A DNA stretch of 64,000 bases from an uncultured Lachnospiraceae bacterium (GCA_947246015.1 CAMXQE010000010.1:32305-96304), one strand, 5' to 3'. Positions 19,468 through 28,837 are shown, counted from the stretch's first letter. Numbers and translations: made by a program. Notes: a model not told the origin generated them from the sequence alone.

Positions 19468-19836
19468 ATGGTTAGAAAAAAATCCAGACAAGATGTTCGT
19501 GTGAAAAAACACAAGAAAATTCGTAACCGTTTTAGCGGAACAGCCCAAAGACCGCGTTTGGCTGTATTCAGAAGCAATAATCATATGTATGCTCAAATTA
19601 TCGACGATACAGTTGGCAATACTTTAGTTGCAGCTTCCACTCTTGAAAAAGAAGTAAAGGCAGAACTGGAGAAAACCAATAACGTTGATGCAGCAGCATA
19701 TCTCGGAACGGTAATCGCCAAGAGGGCGTTGGAAAAAGGTATTACAACCGTTGTCTTTGACAGAGGCGGCTATATATACCATGGAAAAGTTGCAGCATTA
19801 GCCGAAGCAGCCAGAGAAGCTGGTTTGGAATTCTAG
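19468..19836 (+). CDS. rplR: 50S ribosomal protein L18
   Basis: A 122-residue 5S rRNA-binding protein. The basic N terminus, [20 protein letters not shown] and the end [20 protein letters not shown] match the family. 17 nt after rplF with AAGGAGAG. Confidence 0.97.
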   Translation: MVRKKSRQDVRVKKHKKIRNRFSGTAQRPRLAVFRSNNHMYAQIIDDTVGNTLVAASTLEKEVKAELEKTNNVDAAAYLGTVIAKRALEKGITTVVFDRGGYIYHGKVAALAEAAREAGLEF

Positions 19837-19854
19837 GAAGGGAGAGAAAATCAC

Positions 19855-20364
19855 ATGAGACGTACAATCATTGATGCAAGTCAGTTTGAATTAACTGAAA
19901 AAGTAGTTGCCATCAAGCGTGTAACCAAGGTTGTAAAAGGTGGTCGTAACTTCCGATTCACAGCTTTAGTAGTCGTAGGTGACGGCAATGGACATGTGGG
20001 TGCAGGACTCGGCAAAGCGGCTGAAATTCCTGAAGCAATCCGCAAAGGAAAAGAGGACGCAACCAAGAATCTTGTCAGTGTTGCGCTGGATGAAAACAAC
20101 AGTATTACCCATGATTTTATCGGAAAGTTCGGTTCTGCATCTGTTCTTTTGAAGAGGGCTCCCGAAGGTACCGGTGTTATTGCCGGAGGCCCTGCCCGCA
20201 GCGTCTGCGAACTTGCAGGAATTAAGAACATCCGTACAAAATCTTTGGGTTCGAATAACAAACAGAATGTAGTCCTCGCTACAATCGCAGGTTTAAGCCA
20301 GTTAAAGACTCCTGAAGAGGTTGCTAAGAATCGTGGCAAGTCTGTTGACGAGGTTATGGCTTGA
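19855..20364 (+). CDS. rpsE: 30S ribosomal protein S5
   Basis: A 169-residue protein of the decoding-side body, important for accuracy. It contains the double-stranded RNA-binding-like segment [20 protein letters not shown], the loop [20 protein letters not shown] and [20 protein letters not shown]. Preceded by GAAGGGAGAG. Confidence 0.97.
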   Translation: MRRTIIDASQFELTEKVVAIKRVTKVVKGGRNFRFTALVVVGDGNGHVGAGLGKAAEIPEAIRKGKEDATKNLVSVALDENNSITHDFIGKFGSASVLLKRAPEGTGVIAGGPARSVCELAGIKNIRTKSLGSNNKQNVVLATIAGLSQLKTPEEVAKNRGKSVDEVMA

Positions 20365-20379
20365 AAGGAGAAGTAGAAA

Positions 20380-20568
20380 ATGGCAGATAAGACTTTAAAA
20401 ATAACATTGGTAAAATCTCCTATCGGAGCGGTACCCAAGCATAGGAAAACGGTTGAGGCCATGGGGCTCCGTAAGCTGAACAAGACGGTTATTCTGCCGG
20501 ACAATGCGGCAACGAGAGGCCAGATTCAGCAGATCAGACATTTGATTAAAGTAGAAGAAAACGATTAA
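20380..20568 (+). CDS. rpmD: 50S ribosomal protein L30
   Basis: A 62-residue 50S protein: [20 protein letters not shown] and [15 protein letters not shown] are characteristic. AAAGGAG lies 10 nt upstream. 15 nt after rpsE. Confidence 0.96.
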   Translation: MADKTLKITLVKSPIGAVPKHRKTVEAMGLRKLNKTVILPDNAATRGQIQQIRHLIKVEEND

Positions 20569-20593
20569 AAGTAAGAGATAGGAGGTGTCAGAA

Positions 20594-21040
20594 ATGAGTT
20601 TGGAATTATCAAATTTAAGACCTGCAGAGGGTTCTAAACACAGTGATAATTTTAGAAGAGGCCGCGGACACGGTTCGGGAAACGGCAAGACAGCCGGAAA
20701 AGGACATAAAGGCCAGAAGGCACGTTCAGGCGCGCCCAGACCGGGTTTTGAAGGCGGTCAGATGCCGTTATACAGACGTATTCCGAAGAGAGGCTTTACG
20801 AATAGAAATACGAAAGACATTGTTGCAGTAAATTTAAGCGTTCTTGAAGTATTTGACGATGGGGCAACGGTTGATGTGGATGCATTGATTGAAAGAGGTA
20901 TTGTGAAAAACCCCAGAGACGGCGTTAAGATTCTCGGAAACGGAGACTTTACTAAGAAACTCACTGTGAAAGCGAATGCTTTCAGTGCATCGGCAAAGGA
21001 AAAAATTGAGGCTCTTGGTGGAACAGCAGAGGTGATGTAA
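20594..21040 (+). CDS. rplO: 50S ribosomal protein L15
   Basis: A 148-residue 50S protein bound to domain II of 23S rRNA. It begins [20 protein letters not shown] with the Gly-rich [20 protein letters not shown] region, and [18 protein letters not shown]. The ATG at 20594 has AGGAGGTG upstream; an in-frame GTG at 20585 overlaps that site. Its stop overlaps the secY start. Confidence 0.96.
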   Translation: MSLELSNLRPAEGSKHSDNFRRGRGHGSGNGKTAGKGHKGQKARSGAPRPGFEGGQMPLYRRIPKRGFTNRNTKDIVAVNLSVLEVFDDGATVDVDALIERGIVKNPRDGVKILGNGDFTKKLTVKANAFSASAKEKIEALGGTAEVM

Positions 21041-22353
21041 TGTTTACAACCGTAAAGAATGCATTCAAAATCAAGGAAATCAGGAATAAAATCTTCTATA
21101 CATTCTTGATGTTAGTTGTGATTCGTTTAGGATCACAGCTACCTGTTCCGGGAATGGACAGAAGTTATTTTTCCAATTGGTTTGCGGCACAGACAGGCGA
21201 TGCATTTAATTTTTTGGATGCTTTTACCGGCGGTTCTTTCCTTAATATGTCCATTTTTGCATTGAACATTACTCCGTATATTACGTCTTCCATTATTATG
21301 CAGCTTCTCACCATCGCAATTCCGAAGCTGGAGGAGATGCAGCGTGACGGAGAGGACGGACGGAAAAAAATTGCTTCCATTACCCGTTATGTGACGGTAG
21401 GTCTTGCATTATTTGAAGCCGGGGCTATGTCTATCGGATTCGGAAGGCAGGGAGCTTTGGAGGAATTCAACGCATTGAACGTGATTACTGCCATGGCTGC
21501 ACTTACCGCGGGCAGCGCGTTCCTTATGTGGATAGGTGAAAGGATTACGGAGAAGGGTATCGGGAACGGTATTTCCATCGTGCTTGTAATCAACATTATT
21601 TCCCGTCTGCCGCAGGATATCAATCAATTATTTGAGCAGTTTGTATACGGAAAATCCATTGCGCTGGCAGTTGTGGCGGCAGCCGTTATCATTGCAGTTA
21701 TCATAGCTATGGTTGCGTTGGTTGTCATTTTAAACGGCGGTGTGCGGAAAATTCCGGTACAGTATGCGAAAAAGATGCAGGGAAGGAAGATGGTTGGCGG
21801 TCAGACTACCAACATTCCTTTGAAGGTGAATACATCGGGCGTTATTCCGATTATCTTTGCTTCTTCCCTGATGCAGCTCCCGATTATTATCAGTTCGCTT
21901 GCAGGATACAGGGGGACTGGCGTATGGTCGGAGATTTTAAAAGGACTCAATTCTTCAAACTGGTGTAATCCAAGACAGCCGGTATATTCCATCGGACTGC
22001 TTGTGTATGTCGTACTGGTTATTTTCTTTGCATACTTCTATACGTCGATTACGTTCAATCCGTTGGAGGTTTCGGAAAATATGAAGAAACAGGGCGGTTT
22101 CATTCCGGGCATCAGACCGGGCAAGCCCACGAATGAGTATCTGACAAAAATATTGAATTATCTCATTTTCATCGGTGCGGTAGGTCTGACTATCGTGGCG
22201 GTCATTCCGTTTATATTTAACGGAGTATTCGGCGCCAGCGTATCTTTCGGCGGAACCAGCCTGATTATTATCGTCAGTGTTATCCTTGAGACGATAAAAC
22301 AGATTGAATCACAGATGTTAGTGCGTAATTACAAAGGTTTTTTAAATGACTGA
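21040..22353 (+). CDS. secY: Protein translocase subunit SecY
   Basis: A 437-residue pore subunit of the SecYEG translocon with ten predicted membrane helices. The first cytoplasmic helix and TM1 (NKIFYTFLMLVVIRLGSQLP), the plug-region Gly/Ser stretch (DAFTGGSFLNMSIFALNITP) and GIRPGKPTNEYL are family features. The start overlaps the rplO stop, coupling the translocon to ribosomal protein synthesis as is usual for the spc operon. A terminator follows. Confidence 0.97.
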   Translation: MFTTVKNAFKIKEIRNKIFYTFLMLVVIRLGSQLPVPGMDRSYFSNWFAAQTGDAFNFLDAFTGGSFLNMSIFALNITPYITSSIIMQLLTIAIPKLEEMQRDGEDGRKKIASITRYVTVGLALFEAGAMSIGFGRQGALEEFNALNVITAMAALTAGSAFLMWIGERITEKGIGNGISIVLVINIISRLPQDINQLFEQFVYGKSIALAVVAAAVIIAVIIAMVALVVILNGGVRKIPVQYAKKMQGRKMVGGQTTNIPLKVNTSGVIPIIFASSLMQLPIIISSLAGYRGTGVWSEILKGLNSSNWCNPRQPVYSIGLLVYVVLVIFFAYFYTSITFNPLEVSENMKKQGGFIPGIRPGKPTNEYLTKILNYLIFIGAVGLTIVAVIPFIFNGVFGASVSFGGTSLIIIVSVILETIKQIESQMLVRNYKGFLND

Positions 22354-22427
22354 ATGTAAGCAGGAGGGCGGGGAGGGCGCGTTCGTTCCCCCGTGGCCCT
22401 CATAGGGACTGTAACGGTTCCCTGGAT

Positions 22428-22456
22428 GGACACACGCAAAGCGGTGTCCGTTTTTT
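22428..22456 (+). terminator. Terminator between secY and adk
   Basis: GGACAC-A-CGC pairs with GCGGTGTCC (9 bp with one bulged A, AAA loop) and is followed by six T. It would end or attenuate the S10-spc transcript before adk. A GC-rich stretch (22363-22405) before it can also fold. Confidence 0.8.
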
Positions 22457-22590
22457 GTAAATACCGGTGTAGATTCCCAGGTTTGTGTCTGTGCTGCATC
22501 CGCAGGCCTGGACTGACTGAACCGGCTGACTGGAATGAAACATATCAGCAGGGCTGAACCAGAAAAAGCAGCGCGGAAGTGAGGTTAAGG

Positions 22591-23235
22591 ATGAAAATTA
22601 TTATGTTAGGCGCTCCCGGAGCGGGGAAAGGAACACAGGCAAAAATGATTGCTGATAAATACGGTGTTCCGCATATTTCCACAGGCGATATTTTCAGGGC
22701 AAATATCAAAAACGGTACAGAGCTTGGTATGGAAGCAAAGAAATATATGGATGAGGGGCTGCTGGTGCCCGACGAACTGACCGTAAAGATTCTTTTGGAC
22801 AGGGTGGCACAGCCGGACTGCAAGGACGGTTACGTGCTGGATGGTTTTCCGCGGACGATTCCCCAGGCGGAAGTGTTGGATAAGGCGCTGGCGGAGCTGG
22901 GTGATAAAATCGACTATGCAATCGATGTGGATGTGCCGGATGAGAATATCGTAAAAAGAATGTCTGGCAGACGCGCCTGTCTTGCATGTGGTGCAACGTT
23001 CCATATCGAACATGTTCCTCCGAAGCAGGAGGGAATCTGCGACAGATGCGGCAAAGAACTGGTACTCCGCGATGATGATAAGCCGGAAACCGTACAGAAC
23101 CGCCTTAAGGTATATCATGACCAGACCCAGCCTCTGATTGAATTTTATGGCGGCAAAGGCGTGCTTAAGACAGTGGACGGTACGAAATCCATGCAGGATG
23201 TATTTGATTCGATTGTAGCGGTGCTGGGGGCTTAG
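22591..23235 (+). CDS. adk: Adenylate kinase, zinc-binding type
   Basis: A 214-residue nucleotide kinase (ATP + AMP to 2 ADP). P-loop GAPGAGKGT at 7-15, AMP-binding segment STGDIFRANI, and a long LID with four zinc ligands (CLAC and CDRC), typical of Gram-positive enzymes. The ATG at 22591 gives the canonical MKIIMLGAPGAGKG start; the frame extends to 22579 without support. Follows secY across a terminator and stops 1 nt before map. Confidence 0.97.
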   Translation: MKIIMLGAPGAGKGTQAKMIADKYGVPHISTGDIFRANIKNGTELGMEAKKYMDEGLLVPDELTVKILLDRVAQPDCKDGYVLDGFPRTIPQAEVLDKALAELGDKIDYAIDVDVPDENIVKRMSGRRACLACGATFHIEHVPPKQEGICDRCGKELVLRDDDKPETVQNRLKVYHDQTQPLIEFYGGKGVLKTVDGTKSMQDVFDSIVAVLGA

Positions 23236-23236
23236 T

Positions 23237-23986
23237 ATGGTATCCATCAAATCTGAGAGAGAAATTGCTTTGATGCGTGATGCGGGGAAAATACTGGCGG
23301 AGGTACATGCCCGTCTCGGAGAATATATCCGTCCGGGAATATCAACTTATGATGTGGATGCCTTTGGAGATAAATTAATCCGGAGTTACCATTGTATTCC
23401 CAATTTTTTACATTATAACGATTATCCGGCATCTATCTGTGTATCCGTAAACGATGAGGTGGTCCATGGAATTCCCCGCCGCGACCATATCCTTCAGGAA
23501 GGAGATATCGTCAGCCTGGATGCGGGGCTTATATATAAAGGATATCATTCGGATGCAGCGCGGACACATGCCGTCGGGAAGATAAGCCCGGAGGCACAGA
23601 AATTAATGGATGTTACGAAAGAAAGCTTCTTTCGAGGTATTAAAATGGCAAAAGCAGGAAATCATCTGAATGATATCTGTAAGACGATTGACGGCTATGT
23701 AACTTCTTTTGGATATGGTATCGTAAGGGATCTTGTAGGGCACGGTATCGGAACGAAACTGCATGAGGACCCGCAGATTCCGAACTTTACCATGCGCCGC
23801 AGAGGAACGAAGCTTCGAAAGGGTATGACTCTGGCGATTGAACCCATGGTGAATATGGGCGGATGGGAAGTGGAATGGCTGGAGGATGACTGGACCGTAG
23901 TAACAGCGGACGGTTCCTTATCGGCTCACTATGAAAATACGATTCTGATTACCGACGGAGAACCGGAAATCCTGACTTTGTTATAG
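23237..23986 (+). CDS. map: Methionine aminopeptidase, type I
   Basis: A 249-residue cytoplasmic metalloprotease removing N-terminal Met from nascent chains. The His of NDEVVHGIP, the metal ligands in SLDAGLIYKGYHSDAART, the GHGIG motif and the Glu residues near the end (IEPMVN and YENTILIT) are all present. Usual place between adk and infA. Confidence 0.97.
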   Translation: MVSIKSEREIALMRDAGKILAEVHARLGEYIRPGISTYDVDAFGDKLIRSYHCIPNFLHYNDYPASICVSVNDEVVHGIPRRDHILQEGDIVSLDAGLIYKGYHSDAARTHAVGKISPEAQKLMDVTKESFFRGIKMAKAGNHLNDICKTIDGYVTSFGYGIVRDLVGHGIGTKLHEDPQIPNFTMRRRGTKLRKGMTLAIEPMVNMGGWEVEWLEDDWTVVTADGSLSAHYENTILITDGEPEILTLL

Positions 23987-24031
23987 GATACTGCCGGAAC
24001 CGCCGGTTATTGGCAGCATGGGAGGATTAGT

Positions 24032-24298
24032 ATGGTTGGATGGTTTGCATCATCAAAGGCAGGGCATGACAAAGATGTAATTTATATCATAGTGAAGGAA
24101 GAAGCCGAATATGTATATTTAGCGGATGGAAAAATCAGAACTCTGGAGAAGCCGAAAAAGAAAAATAAAAAGCATATTCAGATTATCAAAAAAGAATCCG
24201 ATGATATTTTGAAAGAAAAACTTTTGAACGGACAGCAGATATATAATGAAGAGATAAGGAAAGCAATAGGAGGTTTTATATGTCAAAGGCAGATGTAA
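24032..24298 (+). CDS. KOW-domain RNA-binding protein
   Basis: An 88-residue basic protein with a KOW-like N terminus ([19 protein letters not shown]) and a Lys-rich middle. Such small KOW proteins occupy the map-infA interval in many Clostridia and are thought to bind RNA or ribosomes; no defined function is known. GGGAGGA precedes the start and it overlaps infA by 19 nt. Confidence 0.85.
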   Translation: MVGWFASSKAGHDKDVIYIIVKEEAEYVYLADGKIRTLEKPKKKNKKHIQIIKKESDDILKEKLLNGQQIYNEEIRKAIGGFICQRQM

Positions 24299-24498
24299 TT
24301 GAAATCGAAGGAACCGTAGTAGAGAAACTGCCAAACACCATGTTTCAGGTGGAACTGGAAAACGGCCACAGGGTACTGGCACATATCAGCGGTAAGTTAA
24401 GGCAGAATTTTATCCGTATTTTACCGGGCGATAAAGTTACGCTGGAACTGTCCCCCTACGATTTGTCTAAAGGACGTATTATCTGGAGAGATAAGTAA
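24280..24498 (+). CDS. infA: Translation initiation factor IF-1
   Basis: A 72-residue OB-fold factor that blocks the A site during initiation. [20 protein letters not shown], the internal [20 protein letters not shown] and [13 protein letters not shown] end are canonical. It begins inside the KOW gene with AGGAGG there. Confidence 0.98.
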   Translation: MSKADVIEIEGTVVEKLPNTMFQVELENGHRVLAHISGKLRQNFIRILPGDKVTLELSPYDLSKGRIIWRDK

Positions 24499-24585
24499 AT
24501 AAAGGACGTATGACCCGAAGAGTCAGGCAGGCGGACAGGTTGTAACAGTTCAGCCTTACGGGCTGGAAAAACTGGTAAAAAAAGC

Positions 24586-24614
24586 TTGCAAATGGAAAAA
24601 TACCATGGTATAAT
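24586..24614 (+). promoter_or_regulatory. sigma-A promoter of rpmJ
   Basis: TTGCAA (24586-24591), 17 nt, TATAAT (24609-24614), directly upstream of rpmJ. It gives this part of the cluster its own start independent of the secY-adk terminator. Confidence 0.85.
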
Positions 24615-24646
24615 GTAAAACGGTCTTTTTGAAAGGAGGGTTTAAC

Positions 24647-24760
24647 ATGAAGGTTAGATCATCAGTAAAACCGATTTGCGAAAAATGCAAAATCATTAAA
24701 AGAAAAGGAAAAATCAGAGTGATCTGTGAGAATCCGAAACACAAACAGAGACAAGGATAA
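24647..24760 (+). CDS. rpmJ: 50S ribosomal protein L36, zinc-binding type
   Basis: A 37-residue ribosomal protein ([20 protein letters not shown] at the start) with a zinc site of Cys11, Cys14, Cys27 and His32. GAAAGGAGG precedes the ATG by 7 nt. It is too short for most automatic ORF lists. Normal position before rpsM, but with its own promoter and a long gap after it. Confidence 0.96.
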   Translation: MKVRSSVKPICEKCKIIKRKGKIRVICENPKHKQRQG

Positions 24761-25202
24761 TCCCGGCCGGATAGTAATAAGGAAGAAACAGTAAATTATT
24801 ATGGATGGCAGTGGGGCCTTGTTTGGTGATGATATGTTAAATTGGGAATTAGGAAGTATTCATTTTCGGTATTTTATATTGGAAAATATTTACTGAAATG
24901 GTACTGATTCACATAGATGCATGTCTGGTTTCCGGAAGCGGCGGCAGCGTTCATGCCAATACGTGAAGGAAATCCGGCTGAACAAAGGAACCTGCGGAGA
25001 TTACTTGTTGATACCAGGAAAAAAATCTTTCAGAAATTCCCCGGAGAATCCTGCGGATTCTACCCATAGATTAGCGCGGGAGCAGGATGGACGGAGAAAT
25101 CTGTCGGAATTTTTTTTGGAAAGGTCGGAATGGTTTTTCCGGTTGGGTGCGGGAGTACCCCAATCAGCTTAGTAACTATTAAAGTAAATGGAGGAAATGT
25201 AA
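24761..25202 (+). promoter_or_regulatory. Candidate structured leader of the alpha operon (rpsM-rplQ)
   Basis: A 442-nt gap with no believable gene; an 83-codon frame at 24921-25172 has no ribosome site and unusual composition. Folding elements cluster in its last part: AGAATCC/GGATTCT near 25044-25060, GACGGA/TCTGTC with a GAAA tetraloop (25090-25105) followed by eight T at 25110-25117 (attenuator-like), and TTGGGT/ACCCCAA near 25143-25165. Alpha-operon autoregulation by S4 is established in other bacteria; applying it here is an inference. No clear promoter hexamers were found. Confidence 0.4.
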
Positions 25203-25571
25203 ATGGCTCGTATTGCAGGTGTTGACTTACCTAGGGAAAAACGTGTGGAGATTGGTCTCACATATATTTATGGAATAGGTAGAGTAAGTGCAAACAAAAT
25301 TCTCGAGGCGGCAAAGGTAAATCCTGATACCCGCGTTAGGGAACTGACGGATGATGAGGTAAAGAGACTTAGTGAAGTGATTGATGCGGATTACATGGTA
25401 GAAGGTGATCTCAGAAGAGAAGTAGCCATGAATATCAAGAGACTTCAGGAAATCGGATGTTACAGAGGTATCCGCCATAGAAAGGGACTTCCGGTTCGCG
25501 GTCAGAAGACAAAGACAAACGCAAGAACCAGAAAAGGACCCAAGCGTACTGTTGCTAATAAGAAGAAATAA
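25203..25571 (+). CDS. rpsM: 30S ribosomal protein S13
   Basis: A 122-residue head protein that bridges to the 50S subunit and contacts P-site t[23 protein letters not shown], the helix-two-turn-helix middle and the basic end [15 protein letters not shown] match. AATGGAGGAAATG precedes. First gene of the alpha cluster. Confidence 0.97.
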   Translation: MARIAGVDLPREKRVEIGLTYIYGIGRVSANKILEAAKVNPDTRVRELTDDEVKRLSEVIDADYMVEGDLRREVAMNIKRLQEIGCYRGIRHRKGLPVRGQKTKTNARTRKGPKRTVANKKK

Positions 25572-25683
25572 GGCGATAGGAATGTACGTTTTGCGTACCG
25601 TTGCTGATTCAGTAAGGCAATTGGATTACAGAGAATAAGGGTAGCATATTAATCAAGAAACAGAGAAAGTAGGTTAGTTTAAA

Positions 25684-26082
25684 ATGGCAAAGAAAGTTGC
25701 AGCAAAGAAAGTAGCAAAAAAACGTGTCAAGAAAAACGTTGAACATGGACAGGCGCATATTCAGTCTTCTTTTAACAACACAATCGTTACATTGACAGAC
25801 AATGAAGGAAATGCCCTCAGCTGGGCAAGCGCTGGTGGTCTTGGCTTTAGAGGTTCAAAGAAATCTACTCCGTACGCAGCACAGATGGCAGCGGAAACTG
25901 CCGCAAAAGCTGCACTTGTACATGGTTTAAAAACCGTTGATGTTATGGTAAAAGGACCGGGTTCAGGACGTGAGGCAGCCATCAGAGCACTTCAGGCATG
26001 TGGTATTGACGTGACAAGCATCAGGGACGTAACACCGGTTCCGCACAACGGATGCCGCCCGCCGAAACGCCGCCGCGTATAG
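25684..26082 (+). CDS. rpsK: 30S ribosomal protein S11
   Basis: A 132-residue platform protein at the E site and mRNA exit. The Lys-rich N terminus is followed by [20 protein letters not shown], the [14 protein letters not shown] motif and the C-terminal [16 protein letters not shown]. Lies 112 nt after rpsM. Confidence 0.97.
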   Translation: MAKKVAAKKVAKKRVKKNVEHGQAHIQSSFNNTIVTLTDNEGNALSWASAGGLGFRGSKKSTPYAAQMAAETAAKAALVHGLKTVDVMVKGPGSGREAAIRALQACGIDVTSIRDVTPVPHNGCRPPKRRRV

Positions 26083-26142
26083 TCCGTAAAGCCGGATTCA
26101 GGGAATGACAGGTTGGAAGAAAACGTATAGATACGTTGTAAA

Positions 26143-26288
26143 CAATAGTGAAGCGTTTGCTAAAATGAGCGAAGCGTTTGTTACAATAAGCGAAGTGTTT
26201 GTTACAATAAGCGAAGTGTTTGTTACAATAAGCGAAGCGTTTGTTGATAAGCGGAGCGTTTGTTGATTAGCGAAGCGTTTGTTAAGAA
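26143..26288 (+). repeat. 21-bp tandem repeat array between rpsK and rpsD
   Basis: Seven copies of a unit close to AATAAGCGAAGCGTTTGTTAC, with the core GCGAAGYGTTTG at about 26149, 26169, 26190, 26211, 26232, 26251 and 26270 (spacing 19-21 nt). The third and fourth copies are identical. The array ends a few bases before the ribosome site of rpsD. Because the period is a multiple of three, open frames run through it on both strands; a 53-codon + frame (26105-26266) repeating SEVFVTI has no good ribosome site and is not annotated. Confidence 0.9.
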
Positions 26289-26299
26289 AGGAGCCCGAA

Positions 26300-26893
26300 A
26301 TGGCAATTAACAGAGTACCAGTTTTAAAGAGATGCAGAGCTTTAGGTCTTGAGCCTGCATATTTGGGATATGATAAGAAGTCTAACAGAACATCTGCAAG
26401 AGCAGGCAAGAAGATGAGCGAATACGGCCTTCAGCTGAGAGAGAAGCAGAAAGCAAAATTTATTTACGGCGTTTTAGAGAAGCCGTTCAGGAACTATTAT
26501 AAGAAAGCGGACAGGATGAAAGGCATGACCGGTGAGAACCTGATGGTTATGCTGGAAAGAAGACTGGACAGCGTGGTATTCAGAATGGGATTTGCAAGGA
26601 CAAGAAGAGAGGCAAGACAGGTGGTAGGCCATCAGCACTTCCTCGTAAACGGCAAGCCGGTACAGATTCCTTCCTATCTGATAAAAGCCGGAGACGTAAT
26701 CGAAGTAAGGGAAAAAGCAAAGTCCTTACAGAGATATAAAGATATCCTCGAGGTTACTTCAGGAAGGCTTGTTCCTGAATGGATGGATGTAGACCATGAA
26801 GCGATGAAGGGAACGATTAAAGAACTCCCTACAAGAGAAATGATTGATGTTCCTGTTGATGAAATGCTTATAGTCGAATTGTATTCCAAATAA
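26300..26893 (+). CDS. rpsD: 30S ribosomal protein S4
   Basis: A 197-residue assembly initiator of the 30S body and known repressor of alpha-operon or rpsD translation. It shows MAINRVPVLKRCRALGLEPA, the S4 domain (MLERRLDSVVFRMGFARTRR) and HFLVNGKPVQIPSYLIKAGD. ATG at 26300 follows AAAGGAG; the longer frame from 26279 runs into the repeat array. S4 in Firmicutes can be encoded elsewhere; here it is in the alpha cluster. Confidence 0.97.
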   Translation: MAINRVPVLKRCRALGLEPAYLGYDKKSNRTSARAGKKMSEYGLQLREKQKAKFIYGVLEKPFRNYYKKADRMKGMTGENLMVMLERRLDSVVFRMGFARTRREARQVVGHQHFLVNGKPVQIPSYLIKAGDVIEVREKAKSLQRYKDILEVTSGRLVPEWMDVDHEAMKGTIKELPTREMIDVPVDEMLIVELYSK

Positions 26894-26910
26894 AATGAGG
26901 TTTTCTGCAG

Positions 26911-26931
26911 CAAGCGGGCTGTTCCCGCTTG
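26911..26931 (+). other. Hairpin between rpsD and rpoA
   Basis: CAAGCGGG/CCCGCTTG with a CTGTT loop, followed by only three T. It may attenuate or stabilise RNA between S4 and alpha subunit expression. Confidence 0.55.
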
Positions 26932-26983
26932 TTTGCATACTTATTTATTTGAGTGCAATGGTTCGTAAAGGAGGGTATTTGCA

Positions 26984-27943
26984 GTGTTTGATTTTGAAAG
27001 ACCCAATATTGAGGTTGTGGAAATCTCTGAAGATAAGAAATATGGCAAATTCGTTGTGGAACCGCTTGAAAGAGGTTACGGTATCACACTGGGTAATTCT
27101 TTAAGAAGAATCATGCTTTCCTCACTGCCGGGTGCAGCAGTAAGCCAGATTAAGATTGAGGGTGTACTGCACGAGTTCAGTTCCATTCCGGGGGTAAAGG
27201 AGGATGTGAGTGAGATTATCATGAACATCAAGAGCCTTGCCATCAAGAACAGCAGCGATACAAATGAACCTAAGACAGCATACATCGAGTATGACGGAGA
27301 GGGCATCGTAAAGGCGTCCGATATTCAGGTGGATCAGGATATAGAAATTTTGAATCCTGATTTGACAATTGCGACCCTGAGCGGTAAGGATACCAAGTTA
27401 TATATGGAACTCACCATTACAAAGGGAAGAGGTTATGTAGGCTCTGACAAGAATAAAACGGATGATTTACCGATTGGCGTTATTGCGGTGGACTCCATTT
27501 ATACACCTGTAGAGAGAGTGAACGTAACGGTTGAGAATACCCGTGTCGGTCAGATAACTGATTTTGACAAATTAACGCTTGACGTGTATACGAATGGTAC
27601 ACTGGTTCCTGACGAAGCAGTCAGCCTTGCTGCAAAGGTACTTAGCGAACATTTGAATCTCTTCATCGATTTATCCGAAAATGCCAAGACTGCGGAAGTA
27701 ATGGTAGAGAAGGAAGACGATGAGAAAGAAAAAGTATTGGAAATGAGTATTGACGAACTGGAATTGTCTGTTCGTTCTTATAACTGTTTAAAGAGAGCGG
27801 GTATCAATACGGTTGAAGAATTGACCAATAAGACTTCTGAAGATATGATGAAAGTCCGTAACCTCGGACGGAAATCTTTAGAAGAAGTGCTCGCCAAATT
27901 AAAAGAGCTTGGCTTACAACTGAACCCAAGCGACGAAGCGTAG
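26984..27943 (+). CDS. rpoA: DNA-directed RNA polymerase subunit alpha
   Basis: A 319-residue subunit: N-terminal dimerisation and assembly domain (about 1-230, with [20 protein letters not shown]) and C-terminal DNA- and activator-binding domain (about 250-312, with [20 protein letters not shown] and [18 protein letters not shown]). GTG start with AAAGGAGGG. The last codons and stop lie inside the first copy of a 76-bp tandem repeat, so the PSDEA tail is encoded by repeat sequence. Confidence 0.97.
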   Translation: MFDFERPNIEVVEISEDKKYGKFVVEPLERGYGITLGNSLRRIMLSSLPGAAVSQIKIEGVLHEFSSIPGVKEDVSEIIMNIKSLAIKNSSDTNEPKTAYIEYDGEGIVKASDIQVDQDIEILNPDLTIATLSGKDTKLYMELTITKGRGYVGSDKNKTDDLPIGVIAVDSIYTPVERVNVTVENTRVGQITDFDKLTLDVYTNGTLVPDEAVSLAAKVLSEHLNLFIDLSENAKTAEVMVEKEDDEKEKVLEMSIDELELSVRSYNCLKRAGINTVEELTNKTSEDMMKVRNLGRKSLEEVLAKLKELGLQLNPSDEA

Positions 27944-28095
27944 CTGAGGAGTTTGGGTGATACTTCGCGAAACTGAAAGTTTTGCGAAGGTACCGCTGAT
28001 TCCAAGCGACGAAGCGTAGCTGAGGAGTTTGGGTGATACTTCGCGAAACTGAAAGTTTTGCGAAGGTACCGCTGATTCCAAGCGACGAAGCATGA
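27926..28095 (+). repeat. 76-bp tandem repeat spanning the rpoA stop codon
   Basis: Two identical 76-bp copies (27926-28001 and 28002-28077) and the first 14 bases of a third (28078-28091). Copy 1 begins within rpoA codons, so the duplicated unit contains the rpoA C-terminal codons and stop. Each copy holds a hairpin, CTTCGCGAAAC with GTTTTGCGAAG around a TGAAA loop. The rest of the gap to rplQ (28096-28231) shows nothing else clear. Confidence 0.95.
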
Positions 28096-28231
28096 AATCG
28101 CATATAGAGTAAGTCCAAAAGGCATATATGTGCGGGCTCATAGATGGAAGCTGCATTCGGTAAGTAAGTCCGAAGCGCATGGCCGGATGTACCATGGGGA
28201 AAACCCCGATTGAAAGAAAGGAGCCGTAAAA

Positions 28232-28837
28232 ATGGCAAAATACAGAAAACTCGGAAGAACATCTTCCCAAAGAAAAGCATTGCTTAGAAATCAGGTAACA
28301 AATCTGCTGTATCATGGCAAGATTGTTACTACACAGGCAAAAGCAAAAGAAGTCCAGAAGATTGCAGAAGGACTGATTGCACTGGCTGTAAAAGAAAAAG
28401 ATAATTATGAAACCGTTAAGGTAACAGCAAAGGTACCCCGCAAGGACAAGGATGGCAAGAGGGTAAAGCAGATTGTGGATAAGGATACCAAGGCAGTTCT
28501 TTCCGAAACCCACCGCGATAAAGACGGTAAGATTTTAAGAATCGACAACGGTGTTACGGTAACGGTTTATGATGAAGTGGAGAAGGAGATTAAAAAAGAC
28601 CTTCCTTCCAGACTTCATGCAAGAAGGCAGATGCTGAAAGTATTGTATCCGGTAACGGAAGTACCTGAGAAAAATGCAGGAAAGAAGAGGGGTACAAAGA
28701 AAGTAGACCTGCCTGCGAAACTTTTTGACGAGTACGGACCGAAGTATGCAGGACGCAACGGTGGTTATACAAGGATTATCAAAATCGGCCAGCGTAAAGG
28801 CGATGCTGCCATGGAAGTAGTTTTGGAATTAGTATAG
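28232..28837 (+). CDS. rplQ: 50S ribosomal protein L17 with large insertion
   Basis: A 201-residue L17, against about 115-130 in most bacteria. The N-terminal fold (YRKLGRTSSQRKALLRNQVT to LIALAVKEKD) and the C-terminal part (YGPKYAGRNGGYTRIIKIGQ) are normal. Between them, residues about 60-125 form a charged extra segment and about 140-160 a second Lys-rich one. Enlarged L17 proteins occur in related Clostridia. AAAGGAG precedes the ATG; a terminator follows. Confidence 0.95.
   Translation: MAKYRKLGRTSSQRKALLRNQVTNLLYHGKIVTTQAKAKEVQKIAEGLIALAVKEKDNYETVKVTAKVPRKDKDGKRVKQIVDKDTKAVLSETHRDKDGKILRIDNGVTVTVYDEVEKEIKKDLPSRLHARRQMLKVLYPVTEVPEKNAGKKRGTKKVDLPAKLFDEYGPKYAGRNGGYTRIIKIGQRKGDAAMEVVLELV

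Noticed and set aside
24921..25172. 83-codon frame between rpmJ and rpsM
   Set aside because: No ribosome site, odd composition and no family resemblance; the region looks like leader RNA.
26105..26266. 53-codon frame of SEVFVTI heptads in the rpsK-rpsD repeats
   Set aside because: Repeats of 21 bp stay open on both strands automatically; the only upstream purine stretch touches the ATG.
26143..26288. Repeat array as CRISPR
   Set aside because: Units are contiguous with no unique spacers and no cas genes; the same holds for the arrays at 27926 and 42341.
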